DNA of 64,000 nt. Source: Mycolicibacterium goodii (lineage in GTDB: Bacteria; Actinomycetota; Actinomycetes; Mycobacteriales; Mycobacteriaceae). The stretch covers positions 558,001 to 622,000 of the forward strand of contig NZ_CP012150.1 of the NCBI RefSeq assembly GCF_001187505.1, written 5' to 3'. Below the pieces are notes generated by a model, which was not told the origin of the DNA, did no database searches, and saw nothing but the letters and a program-made list of their open reading frames with translations. The position numbers and the translations under genes are program-made. This document shows positions 15,221-23,708 of this stretch, one piece after another (within the stretch, counting starts at the first letter, position 1; every line of letters starts with the position of its first letter).

Positions 15221-16276
15221 ATGACTGTGTCCACACGAGTCGACCTCGCGCTCCAGGGTTTCCGCGGCCTGCCCCCGGTGCACCGGAACGCGGGCGCGGG
15301 CCCCAGCGCCGACGGCCACCTCGTCATCGACGGCCGCAACGCCGCGATCCCGCGTAACCCGCTCAGCCCGTTCGTCTTCGACGGCACCCGCGTGCTGCTC
15401 GACGGCGAGGACACCGGACTGGACGTCGAGGTCATCGACCGGCCCCGCTTCTATGACCTCACGACCGGCGACGGCGTCCCCTACGAGAAACTCGCACGTC
15501 TGCACGGCCGCAACGTACTGGCCACCACCGTCGTGCAGACGTGTATCCGCTACTCCCCCGACCAGCGCTGCCGGTTCTGCACCATCGAGGAATCCCTGCG
15601 GTCCGGTGCCACCACGGCCGTCAAGCGGCCCGCCGAACTCGCCGAGGTCGCCGCTGCCGCGGTGCGCCTCGACGGTGTGACGCAGATGGTCATGACCACC
15701 GGCACGTCGGCCGGAACTGACCGCGGGGCAAGGCATCTGGCGCGCTGCGTGCGTGCCGTCAAGGCCGCGGTGCCTGCGCTGCCGATTCAGGTCCAGTGCG
15801 AACCACCCGTCGACCTCGCCGTGCTGTCCGAACTGCGCGCGGCCGGGGCCGATGCCATCGGGATCCACGTGGAGTCACTCGACGACGAGGTGCGACGCCG
15901 CTGGATGCCGGGTAAGGCCACCGTTGCGCTGGATGCCTACCGGGCCGCGTGGCGTGAGGCGGTGCGCGTGTTCGGCCGCAACCAGGTGTCGACGTATCTG
16001 CTGGTGGGGCTCGGTGAGAACCCCGATGAGCTCGTCGCGGGTGCCGCCGAACTCATCGGCATGGGTGTCTATCCGTTCGTGGTGCCGTTCCGTCCACAGT
16101 CCGGCTCGCTGGCCACCGACGTCGACGGGGCGATCGCGCCGGACGCCGGGCTGGTCGAGAAGGTGTCACGCGCCGTCGCCGATCTGCTGCGGCAGGCCGG
16201 AATGACAGGCGCCGATCAGCGGGCCGGGTGTGCGGCCTGCGGCGCCTGCTCGGTGCTGCAGAATCTGGGGGCCTGA
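15221..16276 (+). CDS. nitD: MSMEG_0568/NitD-family radical SAM protein
   Basis: The 351-aa product belongs to a radical SAM family of the nitrilase clusters. The cysteine set is unusual: TCIRYSPDQRCRFC is a CX8CX2C motif rather than CX3CX2C. It is followed by a SAM-site-like TTGTSAGTDRG and VQCEPPVDL. A second Cys-rich stretch at the C terminus (GCAACGACSVL) may bind an auxiliary iron-sulfur cluster. It probably performs radical chemistry on an unknown substrate in the cytoplasm. It starts seven bases after nitH and overlaps the next ATG (TGATG). Confidence 0.8.
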   Translation: MTVSTRVDLALQGFRGLPPVHRNAGAGPSADGHLVIDGRNAAIPRNPLSPFVFDGTRVLLDGEDTGLDVEVIDRPRFYDLTTGDGVPYEKLARLHGRNVLATTVVQTCIRYSPDQRCRFCTIEESLRSGATTAVKRPAELAEVAAAAVRLDGVTQMVMTTGTSAGTDRGARHLARCVRAVKAAVPALPIQVQCEPPVDLAVLSELRAAGADAIGIHVESLDDEVRRRWMPGKATVALDAYRAAWREAVRVFGRNQVSTYLLVGLGENPDELVAGAAELIGMGVYPFVVPFRPQSGSLATDVDGAIAPDAGLVEKVSRAVADLLRQAGMTGADQRAGCAACGACSVLQNLGA

Positions 16277-17697
16277 TGATCGAGTTCGACGTCAGCACCC
16301 CGTCGCTGCCCGGTGACCTGTCCATCCTGGCCGGATCACGGCCTGCCGCACCGTTTCTCATCCGGCCGGCCGAGACCGCCGACGACCTCGCGAGTTACCG
16401 TCGGCTGCGCCGCGATTCGTTCGTGGTCGACCAGGGCATGTTCTCGGGCAGCGACCACGACGACATCGACGATGACCCGCGCGTCGTGGTGCTGATCGCG
16501 ACCGCCGCGGACGGATCGGTCCTGGGCGGGGTGCGTCTGGCACCCGTGGGTGGACTCGACCTGGGCTGGTGGACCGGCAGCCGGCTCGTGGTCGACAGGT
16601 CGACGCGCATCACCGGCATCGGGGCGGCGCTGGTCCGCGCCGCATGTGCGTACGCCGAATCCGCCGGTGTACTCCGGTTCGAGGCCACCGTGCAGCGTCG
16701 GTACCAGCCGATGTTCACCGCGCTCGGCTGGGACACCGTGGGCGACGTCGAGATCGCCGCGCGCCCACACGTCTGGATGCGGTGGCAGATCAACCCCTTC
16801 GATGCGCTCGCCGCGGCCACCAAGTCCTTCCTCGGCGCGGCGTTGAACCCGCTTCGCGCGGTCGACGGCGCACTGGGACCGGCCGGATTCGTCGGCGACG
16901 ACGGCTCGCCCGTTCCCGGCACCGATCTGGTCGCGGCGTGCGACGCCATCATCCCGTCACTGGTGGAACGCGACCCGGAATGGGCGGGCTGGTGCTCGGT
17001 TCTGGTCAACATCAACGACCTCTCGGCCATGGGGGCGACGTCAACGGGACTGCTCGACGCGGTGGCCGCCCCGACTCGCGCGGTGCTGGACCGCATCATC
17101 GGCGGCATCGCGGCGGCATCCTCGGCGTGGGCGGTGCCGGTGCTCGGCGGCCACACCCAACTCGGCGTGCCCGCCGCGTTGTCGGTCACCGCACTGGGCC
17201 ACACCGTGTCTCCGGTGCCCGCCGGTGGCGGCGTCGCCGGGGACCGGGTGCGGTTGACAGTTGACACCACCGGTCGGTGGCGCCGGGGATACACCGGACG
17301 CCAATGGGATTCGACAACATCCCGCAACAGCGCGGAACTGGCTTCGATGGCCGGCCTGGTCGCCCGGATGGCGCCCCGGGCGGCCAAAGATGTCAGCATG
17401 GCGGGCATCGTCGGCACCATGGGCATGCTGGCCGAAGCGAGCGGGACCGGGGCCGAGTTGGATGTCGCGGCGATCCCGCGACCCGCGTCGGCCGGCATGG
17501 CGCCGTGGCTGACGTGTTTTCCGGGTTTCGGCATGCTCACCGTCGGCGGCGCGCTGGGATCCGCGGCGGTACCGGCAGGTGTGGCGAGTTCCGAGTGCGG
17601 GTCGTTGACCGCCGAACCGGGCGTGCGCCTACGCTGGCCGGACGGCGTGACGACGACGGCGCTGACGTCGCCGGTCACGGGTCTCGGAAAGGCGTGA
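16276..17697 (+). CDS. GNAT acetyltransferase fused to an AIR-synthase-like domain (NitE-NitF fusion)
   Basis: The 473-aa protein combines two proteins that are separate in other Nit1C clusters. Residues about 20-170 form a GNAT domain (TRITGIGAALVRAACAYAES, with the acetyl-CoA pyrophosphate loop). Residues about 175-473 resemble the AIR synthase/PurM ATP-binding fold (LVNINDLSAMGATSTGLLDA, GGHTQLGVPAALSVTALG, DVSMAGIVGTMGMLAE). It could activate and acetylate a small product made by the nitrilase, flavoprotein or radical SAM enzyme. Translation couples to the previous gene through TGATG. The fused form is known from the M. smegmatis-named family. Confidence 0.8.
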   Translation: MIEFDVSTPSLPGDLSILAGSRPAAPFLIRPAETADDLASYRRLRRDSFVVDQGMFSGSDHDDIDDDPRVVVLIATAADGSVLGGVRLAPVGGLDLGWWTGSRLVVDRSTRITGIGAALVRAACAYAESAGVLRFEATVQRRYQPMFTALGWDTVGDVEIAARPHVWMRWQINPFDALAAATKSFLGAALNPLRAVDGALGPAGFVGDDGSPVPGTDLVAACDAIIPSLVERDPEWAGWCSVLVNINDLSAMGATSTGLLDAVAAPTRAVLDRIIGGIAAASSAWAVPVLGGHTQLGVPAALSVTALGHTVSPVPAGGGVAGDRVRLTVDTTGRWRRGYTGRQWDSTTSRNSAELASMAGLVARMAPRAAKDVSMAGIVGTMGMLAEASGTGAELDVAAIPRPASAGMAPWLTCFPGFGMLTVGGALGSAAVPAGVASSECGSLTAEPGVRLRWPDGVTTTALTSPVTGLGKA

Positions 17698-17706
17698 GAG
17701 GAGCGC

Positions 17707-18555
17707 ATGGCACCGGTCACCCTGGGCGCGGTCGCGGCGCATTTCGGCCGCGACCTGGACCGCGGCGTGGCCAAGGTCGTCGGCATCATCGAGTCGGCGG
17801 CACGCGACGGAGTCGATCTCCTGGTGTTTCCCGATGCGTGCCTGGGCGGCTACATCGGCGACTTCCACCGGCCCGATCCCGACGATCCACCGCCCGCGCT
17901 GACACTCGACGGCCCCGAGATCGCGGCGGTGGTCTCGGCCGCAGGGCCGATGACGGTGTGTGTGGGCTATGCCGAGTCCGCGCCGGGCGGGGGACGGTAC
18001 AACGCGGCGGTATGTGTCTGCGGGGACGGCGTTTTGGGGACGTACCGCAAGGTGCACCAACCGGTCGGGGAATCGCTGACGTATCTGGCAGGAGACACTT
18101 TCAGCACATTCGACACCCCGGTCGGACGCGTGGGCATGCTCATCGACTACGACAAGACGTTCCCCGAGGCCGCACGAACACTTGCCATGGGCGGCGCCGA
18201 CATCATCGCCGCGCTGTCCGCGTGGCCCGCCAGCGTCACCGACCGCGCCTCGCGCCTGCCCGCAGACCGCCAGTCGCGCCTGTTCGACCTCTACGACTGC
18301 GCCCGCGCGGCCGAGAACCAGGTGGTGCTGGTGTCGTCCAACCAGACCGGCGTGATGGGAAATCTGCGTTTCCTCGGGCAGGCCAAGGTGGTCGGGCCCG
18401 GCGGCGACATCCTGGCGACCACGCGGTCCAAAGGCGGGCTGGCCAAGGTCGAGATCGATGTCCATGCCGAGATCACCCGTGCCAGAAGAGTTTTGAACCA
18501 CCTCACCGAGTTGCGTCCGGGAAGTTACCACGTGACGTCGGAGGCGGACCGATGA
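17707..18555 (+). CDS. nitrilase-superfamily protein lacking the catalytic Cys (predicted pseudoenzyme)
   Basis: This 282-aa paralogue of NitC keeps the nitrilase fold and many positions (GRVGMLIDYDKTFPEAAR matching GRVGLQICYDKAFPEAAR). The nucleophile Cys is Asp147 and the general-base Glu is Asp43 (FPDACLGGY); only the Lys (K115, RKVHQPVGES) remains. Classical nitrilase or amidase chemistry is therefore not expected. It may bind a substrate, form a mixed oligomer with NitC (nitrilases form spirals) or act in regulation. It starts nine bases after the GNAT/AIR gene and overlaps the glycosyltransferase start, so it is co-translated and apparently under selection. Confidence 0.8.
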   Translation: MAPVTLGAVAAHFGRDLDRGVAKVVGIIESAARDGVDLLVFPDACLGGYIGDFHRPDPDDPPPALTLDGPEIAAVVSAAGPMTVCVGYAESAPGGGRYNAAVCVCGDGVLGTYRKVHQPVGESLTYLAGDTFSTFDTPVGRVGMLIDYDKTFPEAARTLAMGGADIIAALSAWPASVTDRASRLPADRQSRLFDLYDCARAAENQVVLVSSNQTGVMGNLRFLGQAKVVGPGGDILATTRSKGGLAKVEIDVHAEITRARRVLNHLTELRPGSYHVTSEADR

Positions 18556-19649
18556 TGCGGGTGGCGTTGCTGACCTACTCCACCAAGCCGCGCGGCGGTG
18601 TGGTGCACACGCTGTACCTCGCCGAGGCGATGGCACGTCTCGGCGTCGAGGTGACCGTGTGGTCTCTGGCACGCAGCGGCGACCGCGGGTTCTTCCGTGA
18701 GATCGATCCTGCCGTCACGGTCCGTCTCGTCGAATTCGTCGACCATCCCGGCGATACGGTCACCGACCGGATCCTGCGGTCCATCGAGACCCTGCGCGGC
18801 GCGTTCACCCCGGCCGATTACGACATCGTCCACGCGCAGGACTGCATCAGTGCCAACGCGGTCGGTCCGTGCATCCGCACCATCCACCACCTCGACCAGT
18901 TCACCACTCCGGTGCTCGCGGAATGCCACGAGAAGGCCATCGTGGAACCCCACGCCCGGATCTGTGTGTCCGCGGCGGTCGCCGCCGAGGTGCGCGCCGG
19001 GTGGGGGTTCGACCCGGTCGTCATCCCGAACGGTGTTGACGCGCAACGGTTCATGGCCGCCGCGGCCGAGGAGGCCGGGATCAGGCGCTGGCGCGACGAG
19101 TTGGGCTCCTATGTGCTGACCGTGGGCGGAATCGAACCGCGCAAGGGCACCCTCGATCTGGTCGAGGCCTATGCCATGCTGCGGCAACGACACCCGGAGG
19201 TGTCGCTGGTGATCGGCGGCGGCGAGACGTTGTTCGACTACCGCGACTACCGCAGCGCGTTCGAGCGACGCTGCACGGAACTGGACGTGGAACCGGTGAT
19301 TCTGGGCGCGGTAGCCGACGACGAACTGCCCGGCCTGGTGGCAGGTTGTGACGTGTTCGCTTTTCCTTCGACCAAGGAAGGTTTCGGACTGGCCGCGATG
19401 GAGGCGCTGGCGGCCGGGCGCCCGGTGGTGACGCGCGATCTTCCCGTGCTACGCGAGGTGTTCGGCGACACCGTCGGATTCGCGGCCGATCCGGCCGGAT
19501 TCGCCCGGGAAATGACTGCGGCGCTGGAAGATCCGGCCGACCCCGCGCCCGGCCGGATCCTCGCCGCATCGATGACGTGGACGCAGGCCGCGAAGACACA
19601 CATCGACTTCTACCGCGCACTCGGGACACAAACCGGCCCGCACCCATAG
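18552..19649 (+). CDS. GT4-type glycosyltransferase (MSMEG_0565 family)
   Basis: The 365-aa retaining glycosyltransferase has the two-Rossmann GT-B plan. The N-terminal LTYSTKPRGGVVHTLYLAEAM is the acceptor side. The C-terminal TVGGIEPRKGTLDLVEAYA is followed by the sugar-nucleotide motif FAFPSTKEGFGLAAMEALAAGRPVV (EX7E type). It ends the nitrilase operon, which suggests glycosylation of the final cluster product or a carrier. ATG at 18552 overlaps the previous gene by four bases; ATG at 18555 is equally possible. Confidence 0.85.
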   Translation: MMRVALLTYSTKPRGGVVHTLYLAEAMARLGVEVTVWSLARSGDRGFFREIDPAVTVRLVEFVDHPGDTVTDRILRSIETLRGAFTPADYDIVHAQDCISANAVGPCIRTIHHLDQFTTPVLAECHEKAIVEPHARICVSAAVAAEVRAGWGFDPVVIPNGVDAQRFMAAAAEEAGIRRWRDELGSYVLTVGGIEPRKGTLDLVEAYAMLRQRHPEVSLVIGGGETLFDYRDYRSAFERRCTELDVEPVILGAVADDELPGLVAGCDVFAFPSTKEGFGLAAMEALAAGRPVVTRDLPVLREVFGDTVGFAADPAGFAREMTAALEDPADPAPGRILAASMTWTQAAKTHIDFYRALGTQTGPHP

Positions 19650-19660
19650 GGTCTTCACTT

Positions 19661-21073
19661 ATGAATCGCCTCGATCGCTTCTTCGACATCACGGCGCGCG
19701 GGTCGACCATCGCCGGTGAGGTCCGCGGTGGTGTCGTCACGTTCATCGCGATGGCGTACATCATCGTGCTGAACCCGGTCATCCTCTCCAGCGCACCCGA
19801 TGTGGACGGGAACAGCCTGGAGTTCGCCCAGGTGTCGGCGGTCACCTCGTTGGCCGCGGGTGTCATGACGATTCTGTTCGGCCTCGTGGCGCGGCTGCCG
19901 TTCGCGTTCGCCGCCGGGCTCGGCATCAACTCGTTTCTGGCCACCACCGTCGTCGGCTCGGTCACCTGGCCCGAGGCGATGGGCCTGGTGGTGATCAACG
20001 GTTTGATCATCGTGCTGCTGGCCGCCACGGGGCTGCGACGCCTGGTGTTCGATGCCGTGCCCATGCAACTCAAGCTCGCGATCACCGCGGGAATCGGATT
20101 GTTCATCCTGTTCATCGGCGTCGTCGACGCGGGTTTCGTCGGCTCGACGGGCCTGCCGTCACCGCCGGTGGGGCTGGGTGCGGGCGGTGAGGGCTCCATC
20201 AACACCGTGCCGACCGTCGTGTTCGCGTTCACGCTGCTGGTCACCGGGATCCTCGTCGCGCGGCGCGTGCGCGGCGGCATCCTGATCGGGCTGGCGGTAG
20301 GCACCGTCGTCGCCGTCGTCATCGAGGCGATCTGGCATCTCGGATCGGCGGTCGACAAGCCCGGCGGATGGGGTCTTTCGGTGCCGTCGTTGTCGGGTTC
20401 GCCGTTCGCGATGCCCGACCTGTCACTGGTCGGCGAGGTGAGCCTGGGCAGTTTCAGCCGCATCGGCGCCCTGGCGGCCATCATGCTGGTGTTCACCCTG
20501 GTCTTCGCCAACTTCTTCGACGCGATGGGCACCATGACCGGTTTGTCCCGCGAGGCGGGCCTGTCCGACCCGCAGGGCACGTTCCCCCGGCTGCGGTCGG
20601 CGCTGATCGTCGAGGGCACCGGCGCGGTCGTGGGCGGCGGCTCGTCGGCGTCGTCGAACACGGTCTTCATCGAATCCGGCGCAGGCATCGAGGAAGGCGC
20701 CCGCACGGGCCTGGCCAATCTGATCACCGGTGTGCTGTTCCTGGCGGCCATGTTCGTCGCGCCGCTGGCGTCGATCGTGCCCACCGAGGTGGCCGCGGCC
20801 GCGCTGGTGGTCGTCGGCGCCATGATGGTGTCGCATCTGCGGCACATCGACATCTCCGAGTTCTCCGTGGCCCTGCCGGTCGTCCTCACGGTGGCGACCA
20901 TGGCGTTCAGCTATTCGATTGCCAACGGCATCGGTGTCGGCTTCGTGGCGTGGGTGGTGCTGCGGACCGCGGCCGGGAAATTCCGCGAGATCAGCCCTTT
21001 GCTCTGGGTCGTGGCGCTCGGATTCGTCCTGTACTTCGCGCGCGGATGGATCGAGTCCTTCATCGGGATGTGA
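19661..21073 (+). CDS. NCS2/AzgA-type purine permease
   Basis: The 470-aa integral membrane protein has 12 to 14 hydrophobic segments. Motifs are those of the AzgA-like hypoxanthine/guanine/adenine:H+ symporters: TFIAMAYIIVLNP in the first helix, PFAFAAGLGINSFLA, ANFFDAMGTMTGLSREAG, and SSASSNTVFIESGAGIEEGARTGL. It would import purine bases. It starts 11 bp after the glycosyltransferase stop, without a strong ribosome site. It may be read from the end of the nitrilase operon, in line with a nitrogen-scavenging theme, though this is only proximity. Confidence 0.85.
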   Translation: MNRLDRFFDITARGSTIAGEVRGGVVTFIAMAYIIVLNPVILSSAPDVDGNSLEFAQVSAVTSLAAGVMTILFGLVARLPFAFAAGLGINSFLATTVVGSVTWPEAMGLVVINGLIIVLLAATGLRRLVFDAVPMQLKLAITAGIGLFILFIGVVDAGFVGSTGLPSPPVGLGAGGEGSINTVPTVVFAFTLLVTGILVARRVRGGILIGLAVGTVVAVVIEAIWHLGSAVDKPGGWGLSVPSLSGSPFAMPDLSLVGEVSLGSFSRIGALAAIMLVFTLVFANFFDAMGTMTGLSREAGLSDPQGTFPRLRSALIVEGTGAVVGGGSSASSNTVFIESGAGIEEGARTGLANLITGVLFLAAMFVAPLASIVPTEVAAAALVVVGAMMVSHLRHIDISEFSVALPVVLTVATMAFSYSIANGIGVGFVAWVVLRTAAGKFREISPLLWVVALGFVLYFARGWIESFIGM

Positions 21074-21107
21074 TGGCCGGTAGCCTTCCCACCATGGGGA
21101 TGACGCG

Positions 21108-22088
21108 ATGAGCGCCGGTCTGTTCGGCCTTCTCGACGACGTGGCAGCGCTCGCCCGCCTCGCCGCGGCCTCGGTGGATGACATCGGCGCGGCAGCCGGA
21201 CGCGCCACGGCCAAGGCCGCCGGCGTCGTCATCGACGACACCGCGGTGACGCCGCAATACGTGCACGGCATCACCGCGGATCGCGAGTTGCCGATCATCA
21301 AGAAGATCGCGCTCGGATCGCTGCGCAACAAGATCGTGTTCATCCTCCCGGCGATTTTGCTGCTCAGCCAATTCGTCCCCGGACTGCTCACCCCGATCCT
21401 CATGGTGGGCGCCACCTATCTGTGTTACGAGGGCGCCGAGAAGGTGTGGGGCTGGTTCCCCGGCCACCACGGCCACGACGCGCACCCGTCGCCCACCGCG
21501 GTCGCCGGCCCGGACGCCGAGAAGTTCATGGTGACCGGCGCGATCCGCACCGATTTCATCCTGTCGGCCGAGATCATGGTGATCGCTCTCAACGAGGTGG
21601 CCGGCGAGGCGTTCTTCCCCCGGCTGGCGATCCTCGTGGTGGTGGCGCTCGTGATCACCGCGGGTGTATACGGCGTCGTCGCAGGCATCGTGAAGATGGA
21701 CGACATCGGTCTGCACCTCGCGGAGCGCAATTCACGCATCACCCGCAAGATCGGCCGCGGCCTCGTCGCGGGGATGCCCAAGCTGCTGTCGGCGCTGTCC
21801 ACGATCGGCACCGTGGCGATGCTGTGGGTGGGCGGCCACATCCTGCTGGTCGGCACCGACACCCTCGGTTGGCACCCGCCGTACGGTTTCGTCCACCATC
21901 TCGAGGAAGCCGTGCACCATGCCATTCCCGATGCCGTTCCCGGCGTCGGTGCGGTGCTCGCCTGGCTGGTCAACACCGGTATCTCTGCGGTCATCGGCCT
22001 GGTCGTCGGCGCCGTCGTCGTCCTCGTGATGCATCTGCTGCCGTTCGGCAAGAACAACCAGGACAAGAACGACGCGTCACACGCGTGA
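21108..22088 (+). CDS. DUF808-family inner-membrane protein
   Basis: The 326-aa product matches the DUF808 (YedI-like) family: N-terminal SAGLFGLLDDVAALARLAAASVDD, then TPQYVHGITADRELPII. Several membrane segments follow (IVFILPAILLLSQFVPGLLTPILM, ILVVVALVITAGVYGVVAGIV, VIGLVVGAVVVLVMHLLPF) with a His-rich loop. Function is unknown for the whole family. It follows the permease by 34 bp and ends with a 12-bp overlap of the convergent gene. Confidence 0.8.
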   Translation: MSAGLFGLLDDVAALARLAAASVDDIGAAAGRATAKAAGVVIDDTAVTPQYVHGITADRELPIIKKIALGSLRNKIVFILPAILLLSQFVPGLLTPILMVGATYLCYEGAEKVWGWFPGHHGHDAHPSPTAVAGPDAEKFMVTGAIRTDFILSAEIMVIALNEVAGEAFFPRLAILVVVALVITAGVYGVVAGIVKMDDIGLHLAERNSRITRKIGRGLVAGMPKLLSALSTIGTVAMLWVGGHILLVGTDTLGWHPPYGFVHHLEEAVHHAIPDAVPGVGAVLAWLVNTGISAVIGLVVGAVVVLVMHLLPFGKNNQDKNDASHA

Positions 22089-22832
22089 CGGCGCCCTGTC
22101 GTCGGCCGCCGGGGCGTGCTGCGCGATCCAGTCCTGCGCCGAATCGGCGGCCCGCACCAGGGCGCCGTACTCGCCGAGGTAGTCGGCCAGCGCACCGACC
22201 CACGGGAGCATGCCCAGGTAACGCAACGGCCCGCGGGAATGTGGCCGCCTGCCCAGCTCGTCGCCGATCGCGGTGAGGATGCCTGCCAGATGCCACACCC
22301 GCTGCACGATCGACATGTCCGTCGGCTCGTCCTCGGTGCCCGCCGCCGGCGTCTCGACAAGGTCGCGGCCGCACAGCACCGCAGCGAGCATCCGGACCTG
22401 CGTCTGGTGATCGGTCACCCCGCTTTCGCGGGCGACTGCGCAGAGCACGAGGGCCTGGTTGGTGAACCCGAGCAGGTCCTGCAGCGGCAGCCGATCGGCG
22501 AGGACTCCGAAGACTCCCGGGAACGCCACGATCACGGTGTCCAGCGCGCCGATCCGGTGCACCCACCACCGGATCCGCTCGGCCTGGTCCTTGCCCTCCC
22601 ATGATCGGGTGCCCGGGATGTCGGCGCAGTCGAGCACTGCGGCGATCCGGTCCAGTGCGGTGCCGACGACGCCGTCGCCCTCGCCCAGGTAGTGCGTCCG
22701 GCGCCGCAACCCGAGCGGATCCAGATCGGCGACGGCGTCGAGAATCAGGCCGATCGGTCCGACCGCCCGGCTCAGCACGGCGGCGACCTGTTCGTCGGCG
22801 AGCTCTGCCCGAGGCATGGGGAGGAGTGCCAT
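22077..22832 (-). CDS. conserved hypothetical protein
   Basis: The 251-aa soluble protein is mostly helical, with RTHYLGEGDGVVGTALDRIAAVL, RIRWWVHRIGALDTVIVAFPGVFG and several AVLC/LVLCAV segments. There is no signal peptide and no clear membrane helix. I do not recognise the family. It is convergent with the DUF808 gene (12-bp overlap) and lies 59 bp downstream of a TetR regulator on the same strand, with which it may be co-transcribed. Confidence 0.55.
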   Translation of the reverse strand: MALLPMPRAELADEQVAAVLSRAVGPIGLILDAVADLDPLGLRRRTHYLGEGDGVVGTALDRIAAVLDCADIPGTRSWEGKDQAERIRWWVHRIGALDTVIVAFPGVFGVLADRLPLQDLLGFTNQALVLCAVARESGVTDHQTQVRMLAAVLCGRDLVETPAAGTEDEPTDMSIVQRVWHLAGILTAIGDELGRRPHSRGPLRYLGMLPWVGALADYLGEYGALVRAADSAQDWIAQHAPAADDRAPSRV

Positions 22833-22891
22833 AGCGCCATCTTGTCGTACGAAGACGTCGCAAGGGAGACGGTGAGCGCGCGACGTCGCGG

Positions 22892-23572
22892 CTAGCGGCC
22901 GCTCGCCAGCCGCCGCTCCAAGCCCGTGATGACGACATCGAGGTTGAACTCGAAATCGGTCGTGCTCGCCTCGGCGCGACGGGCCACGACCGCGCCGAGC
23001 AGTGGAAAGTCGCTGTCGGCGAAGTTCTGCAGGGCGCGGGCGACCTCGGGCATCTGGTGGTGCAGGCGCGAATCGGCGGCGCCCAGCACGTCGTGCGCCG
23101 CCGACATCGCCAGACCGGACACCAAGGTGAGGATGCGCCCGGCGTCGTCGACGCCGAATCCACCATCGGTGAGTGCGGCCAGCACGCGTTCGGTCAGGGC
23201 CAGGCTCTCGGCCCCGCCCGCACCGCTGATCCGGAAGTTCATGCGGGTCGCGCCGTATTTGAGCACCCCCTGGTGAATCGCGTTCGCGTAGGCCCGTAGT
23301 ACGTCCTGCCAGGCCGCATCGGCGGGCAGGTCAATCGCGCCCAGTTCGGCGTCGAACAGGTCGGCCACCACGAGTTCGAGCAGGCCGTCACGGTCCCCGA
23401 CGTAGTAGTGCAGTGCCGTGCGGTCCACGCCGAGGGCATCTGCCACCGCCTGCATGGTGAGCGTTTCGGGGGCGATCTGCCGGGCAGCGGCAACGATCTG
23501 ATCGCGATCGATCCGGCGCGGCCGACCACGTCGCCGAGGCTGCGCACCGTCGCCCGCGCGCTGGGTCGTCAC
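22892..23572 (-). CDS. TetR-family transcriptional regulator
   Basis: The 226-aa regulator has an N-terminal helix-turn-helix (IVAAARQIAPETLTMQAVADALGVDRTALHYYVGDRDGLLELV) and a mostly helical ligand domain. GTG at 23572 gives the usual short basic N-terminal arm; the longer upstream frame lacks start signals. It is divergent from the oxidoreductase at 23709, with a near-palindrome between them, so it probably represses that gene and itself. Confidence 0.85.
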   Translation of the reverse strand: MTTQRAGDGAQPRRRGRPRRIDRDQIVAAARQIAPETLTMQAVADALGVDRTALHYYVGDRDGLLELVVADLFDAELGAIDLPADAAWQDVLRAYANAIHQGVLKYGATRMNFRISGAGGAESLALTERVLAALTDGGFGVDDAGRILTLVSGLAMSAAHDVLGAADSRLHHQMPEVARALQNFADSDFPLLGAVVARRAEASTTDFEFNLDVVITGLERRLASGR

Positions 23573-23643
23573 GTCGCCAACAGTAGGGCACGCCACGCGA
23601 CCCGGGACTGTGATCCGGCCCGGGTATTGACACTGCGTGTTAC

Positions 23644-23665
23644 TTTTCTCACGCTCGTGAAAAAT
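23644..23665. promoter_or_regulatory. candidate TetR operator
   Basis: TTTTCTCACG-ct-CGTGAAAAAT is a 10-2-10 inverted repeat with two mismatches, in the divergent gap between the TetR gene and the oxidoreductase. A TTGACA -35-like box (23627-23632) reads rightward just before it. Confidence 0.5.
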
Positions 23666-23708
23666 CCGCGTGGCCGCACGATGCGCGCCGACGAAGGGAG
23701 TCCGACAG

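Noticed and set aside
17277..19649. Extended frame joining the glycosyltransferase with upstream sequence
   Set aside because: The upstream part is an out-of-frame shadow of the GNAT/AIR and nitrilase-like genes; ATG at 18552 is the real start region.
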